Source of the DNA: Thermoprotei archaeon ex4572_64
GTDB lineage: Archaea > Thermoproteota > Thermoprotei > Thermoproteales > Thermocladiaceae
Direction: 5' to 3'
Assembly: GCA_002254895.1 (NCBI GenBank)
Contig: NJDF01000025.1
Location: forward strand, 1 to 21,789
Length of the DNA stretch: 21,789 bases
Numbering within the stretch: position 1 is the stretch's first letter; every line of letters starts with the position of its first letter. Positions 20,861-21,789 of this stretch are shown here, in pieces. The position numbers and the translations under genes are program-made. Below the pieces are notes generated by a model, which searched no databases, had not been told where the DNA came from, and saw only the letters and a program-made list of their open reading frames with translations.

Positions 20861-21077
20861 GTACGTAGACGTTTACGTACTGTGCTTCGAGAAGTCTAAC
20901 CTTGATGTTTCCACCATAAGTTCTAGATAATTTCCTTAACTCTCTAGAACTTAACTTAGTATTTGTTGGTGGTCCACCACCTAAACATTTTCTTTTAACT
21001 TTATACGGTCTACTTCTATAACCACCACTTGGTTTTTTCAAATCATTGCCCTGATAGTAGCTTAAGAGCTTAGCCAT
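20841..21077 (-). CDS. rps8e: 30S ribosomal protein eS8, C-terminally truncated
   Basis: eS8 is a small-subunit protein of about 125-130 residues. The 78 residues here are the N-terminal part: SYYQGNDLKKPSGGYRSRPY, KVKRKCLGGGPPTNTKLS and RTYGGNIKVRLLEAQYVNVY, which match the family's GNDxRKPTGG, GGPPTxTKL and RGGNxKVRLxEAxYxNV. After VPNTQSH translation stops, and the C-terminal half of the family (NREYARRGIIxKGAxIET region) is absent from all frames downstream. The last 20 bases lie within the 3' end of the convergent DHH gene. Start ATG 21077 has a TATA box about 32 bp upstream. Loss of this half should cripple the protein, so a missing segment near 20841-20860 is suspected. Confidence 0.85.
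   Translation of the reverse strand: MAKLLSYYQGNDLKKPSGGYRSRPYKVKRKCLGGGPPTNTKLSSRELRKLSRTYGGNIKVRLLEAQYVNVYVPNTQSH
20861..20880. repeat. Inverted repeat after the DHH stop codon
   Basis: GTACGTA (20861-20867) and TACGTAC (20874-20880) are perfect inverted arms around a 6-base loop, starting directly after the DHH stop and lying inside eS8 codons for YVNVYV. It could form a transcript hairpin, but the repetition of Tyr and Val codons may explain it. Confidence 0.35.
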
Positions 21078-21104
21078 AACTTTAAACTCTACTTGAATAG
21101 TACT

Positions 21105-21113
21105 CTTTAAATA
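21105..21113 (-). promoter_or_regulatory. TATA box for rps8e
   Basis: On the minus strand TATTTAAAG is centred about 32 bp upstream of ATG 21077, implying a leader of a few bases. Confidence 0.5.
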
Positions 21114-21121
21114 CTTCTCTC

Positions 21122-21133
21122 CACGTATACGTG
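21122..21133. promoter_or_regulatory. Perfect 12-bp palindrome in the rps8e-gar1 divergent region
   Basis: CACGTATACGTG is its own reverse complement and sits 9 bp upstream of the rps8e TATA box, a place where archaeal activators or repressors bind. It is about 70 bp upstream of the gar1 TATA box. No protein is known for it here. The rest of 21134-21202 holds no gene that I can see. Confidence 0.35.
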
Positions 21134-21202
21134 TTCCTCAGCTATACTTTAAGTCATATTTTCGTATTATGTGGAGATTCTTAAGTTATATTAAGTGCGT
21201 TA

Positions 21203-21212
21203 CTTTTAATAC
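21203..21212 (+). promoter_or_regulatory. TATA box for gar1-tfb
   Basis: CTTTTAATAC is centred about 26 bp before ATG 21234, consistent with a leaderless gar1-tfb transcript. Confidence 0.55.
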
Positions 21213-21233
21213 AGTCTACAGATATATCTTGCA

Positions 21234-21512
21234 ATGCTTAAGAGTATTGGTAAAGTACTTCACTTATCTCGAGATAAAAAACTTGTCATTAAGTTATCAA
21301 CAATACCTCCACTCTACGTACCTGTATATGATTATAGTTTAAAAAGAGTAGGAATTCTCTACGATGTTATAGGTCCAGTAAATGCACCTTACGCACTTGT
21401 AAAACCTGAAAAGGACATTCTCAATAATCTGGAAGTTATTCTTGGTAAAAACATCTACGTGAAGATTAAGGATCTCGAGAAGGGTGGTTTTCATGCTAAG
21501 ACTCGTAGATAA
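21234..21512 (+). CDS. gar1: Box H/ACA RNP protein Gar1
   Basis: Gar1 binds Cbf5 and controls substrate loading and release in H/ACA pseudouridylation particles. The 92-residue protein has the six-strand barrel sequence IGKVLHLSRDKKLVIKLS, VPVYDYSLKRVGILYDVIGP, APYALVKPEK and a basic tail KTRR, which is the typical archaeal Gar1 length and pattern (V-G-x-hydrophobic-x-D-h-h-G-P). It overlaps the tfb start by 20 bp; gar1-tfb linkage is widespread in archaea. Nop10, its partner in the same particle, is encoded at 5624. Confidence 0.92.
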   Translation: MLKSIGKVLHLSRDKKLVIKLSTIPPLYVPVYDYSLKRVGILYDVIGPVNAPYALVKPEKDILNNLEVILGKNIYVKIKDLEKGGFHAKTRR

Positions 21513-21789
21513 GTCAAGTAGTGAAGATGTTGAGGAGCTAATATGTCCATACTGTGGAAGTAAGAGCTTAGTGTATAGTGAAGAGCGTGGTGAACTTACT
21601 TGTCAAAGATGTGGTTCAGTAATTAGTGAAAGAATTGTTGATTATGGACCTGAATGGAGAGCCTACACTCCTGAAGATAAAGAGCGTAGAGAACGAGTAA
21701 AACCAATAAATATTGCTGCTCCAGGGATGAGTATAGGAACAGAGATTTCTGAAGTTAAGGGTTCAGGAATTGCTGTATTGAAATTCAAG
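21493..21789 (+). CDS. tfb: Transcription initiation factor TFB, N-terminal fragment (runs off window)
   Basis: TFB recruits RNA polymerase to TBP-bound promoters. The 99 codons present encode a zinc ribbon (LICPYCGSKSLV, LTCQRCGSVISE: Cys18, Cys21, Cys37, Cys40) followed by the B-reader entry DYGPEWRAYTPEDKERR and a linker with GMSIGTEI, matching the family's G-L-x-T-x-I block. The cyclin-like core repeats lie beyond the window. ATG 21493 is inside gar1, and a GGTGG motif at 21484-21488 sits at ribosome-binding distance, so translation is coupled and not leaderless. Confidence 0.93.
   Translation, partial: MLRLVDKSSSEDVEELICPYCGSKSLVYSEERGELTCQRCGSVISERIVDYGPEWRAYTPEDKERRERVKPINIAAPGMSIGTEISEVKGSGIAVLKFK

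Noticed and set aside
1..21789. CRISPR arrays, transposons, tRNA or rRNA genes
   Set aside because: No regularly spaced repeats, transposase motifs, terminal inverted repeats or tRNA cloverleaf with T-loop GGTTCRA seen on either strand.

Overview
The window is an AT-rich stretch of an archaeal chromosome, most likely from a thermophilic member of Thermoproteota (Crenarchaeota). The evidence is archaeal-type information-processing genes (PCNA, primase small subunit next to a GINS subunit, TFS, aIF2-alpha, Nop10, Gar1, TFB, eS8, eS27, eL42/L44e, uL5), arginine encoded mainly by AGA/AGG, GTG starts, and TATA boxes centred about 24-32 bp upstream of most first codons, so most operon heads look leaderless or nearly so. 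The genus cannot be fixed from sequence reading alone; an Ignisphaera-like or other low-GC Desulfurococcales-type organism is a guess.

Layout. 1-113: 5' end of a P-loop ATPase (minus). 211-2042: uL5, Thi4 thiazole synthase and transcription cleavage factor TFS, each with its own promoter. 2112-4716: replication/translation operon pcn-priS-gins15-(rpl44e remnant)-rps27e. 4766-5857: aIF2-alpha and Nop10. 5847-9002 (minus): oligosaccharyltransferase AglB, a 56-residue zinc protein and a RuvC/RNase H-fold protein. 9035-10002 (minus): Kae1, divergent from a sugar-nucleotidyltransferase at 10080-10747. 10724-11323 (minus): a ribbon-helix-helix protein. 11412-13310: CobT-like phosphoribosyltransferase, a DUF429-type RNase H-fold protein and a small winged-helix protein. 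13375-14835: ATP sulfurylase plus a small unknown protein. 14919-15956: small unknown genes. 15946-16806 (minus): presenilin-like intramembrane protease, divergent from 16857-19841, which encodes a zinc protein and an Hrq1/DUF1998-type helicase. 19845-19902 (minus): a C/D box sRNA candidate. 19980-20860: DHH phosphoesterase. 20841-21077 (minus): eS8. 21234-21789: Gar1 and the 5' part of TFB.

The most striking property is a run of lesions in genes that should be indispensable. GINS15 lacks its last residues and eL42 its first half, at one junction. Kae1, the nucleotidyltransferase, ATP sulfurylase and the DHH protein each change frame where residues are missing. eS8 lacks its C-terminal third or more. 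CobT has a single in-frame TGA, and the DUF429 protein seems to have lost an internal block. Flanking promoters, starts and remaining residues are well preserved. This argues for very recent short deletions or assembly/consensus errors rather than old decay, and only raw reads or transcripts can separate these. No mobile element, CRISPR array, tRNA or rRNA gene was seen, and there is no clearly new multi-gene system. Other points of interest are an inverted-repeat promoter shared by two divergent genes, the sRNA with a guide matching the 23S peptidyl-transferase region, a Thi4 with Trp at the sulfur-donor position, and several uncharacterised small genes.
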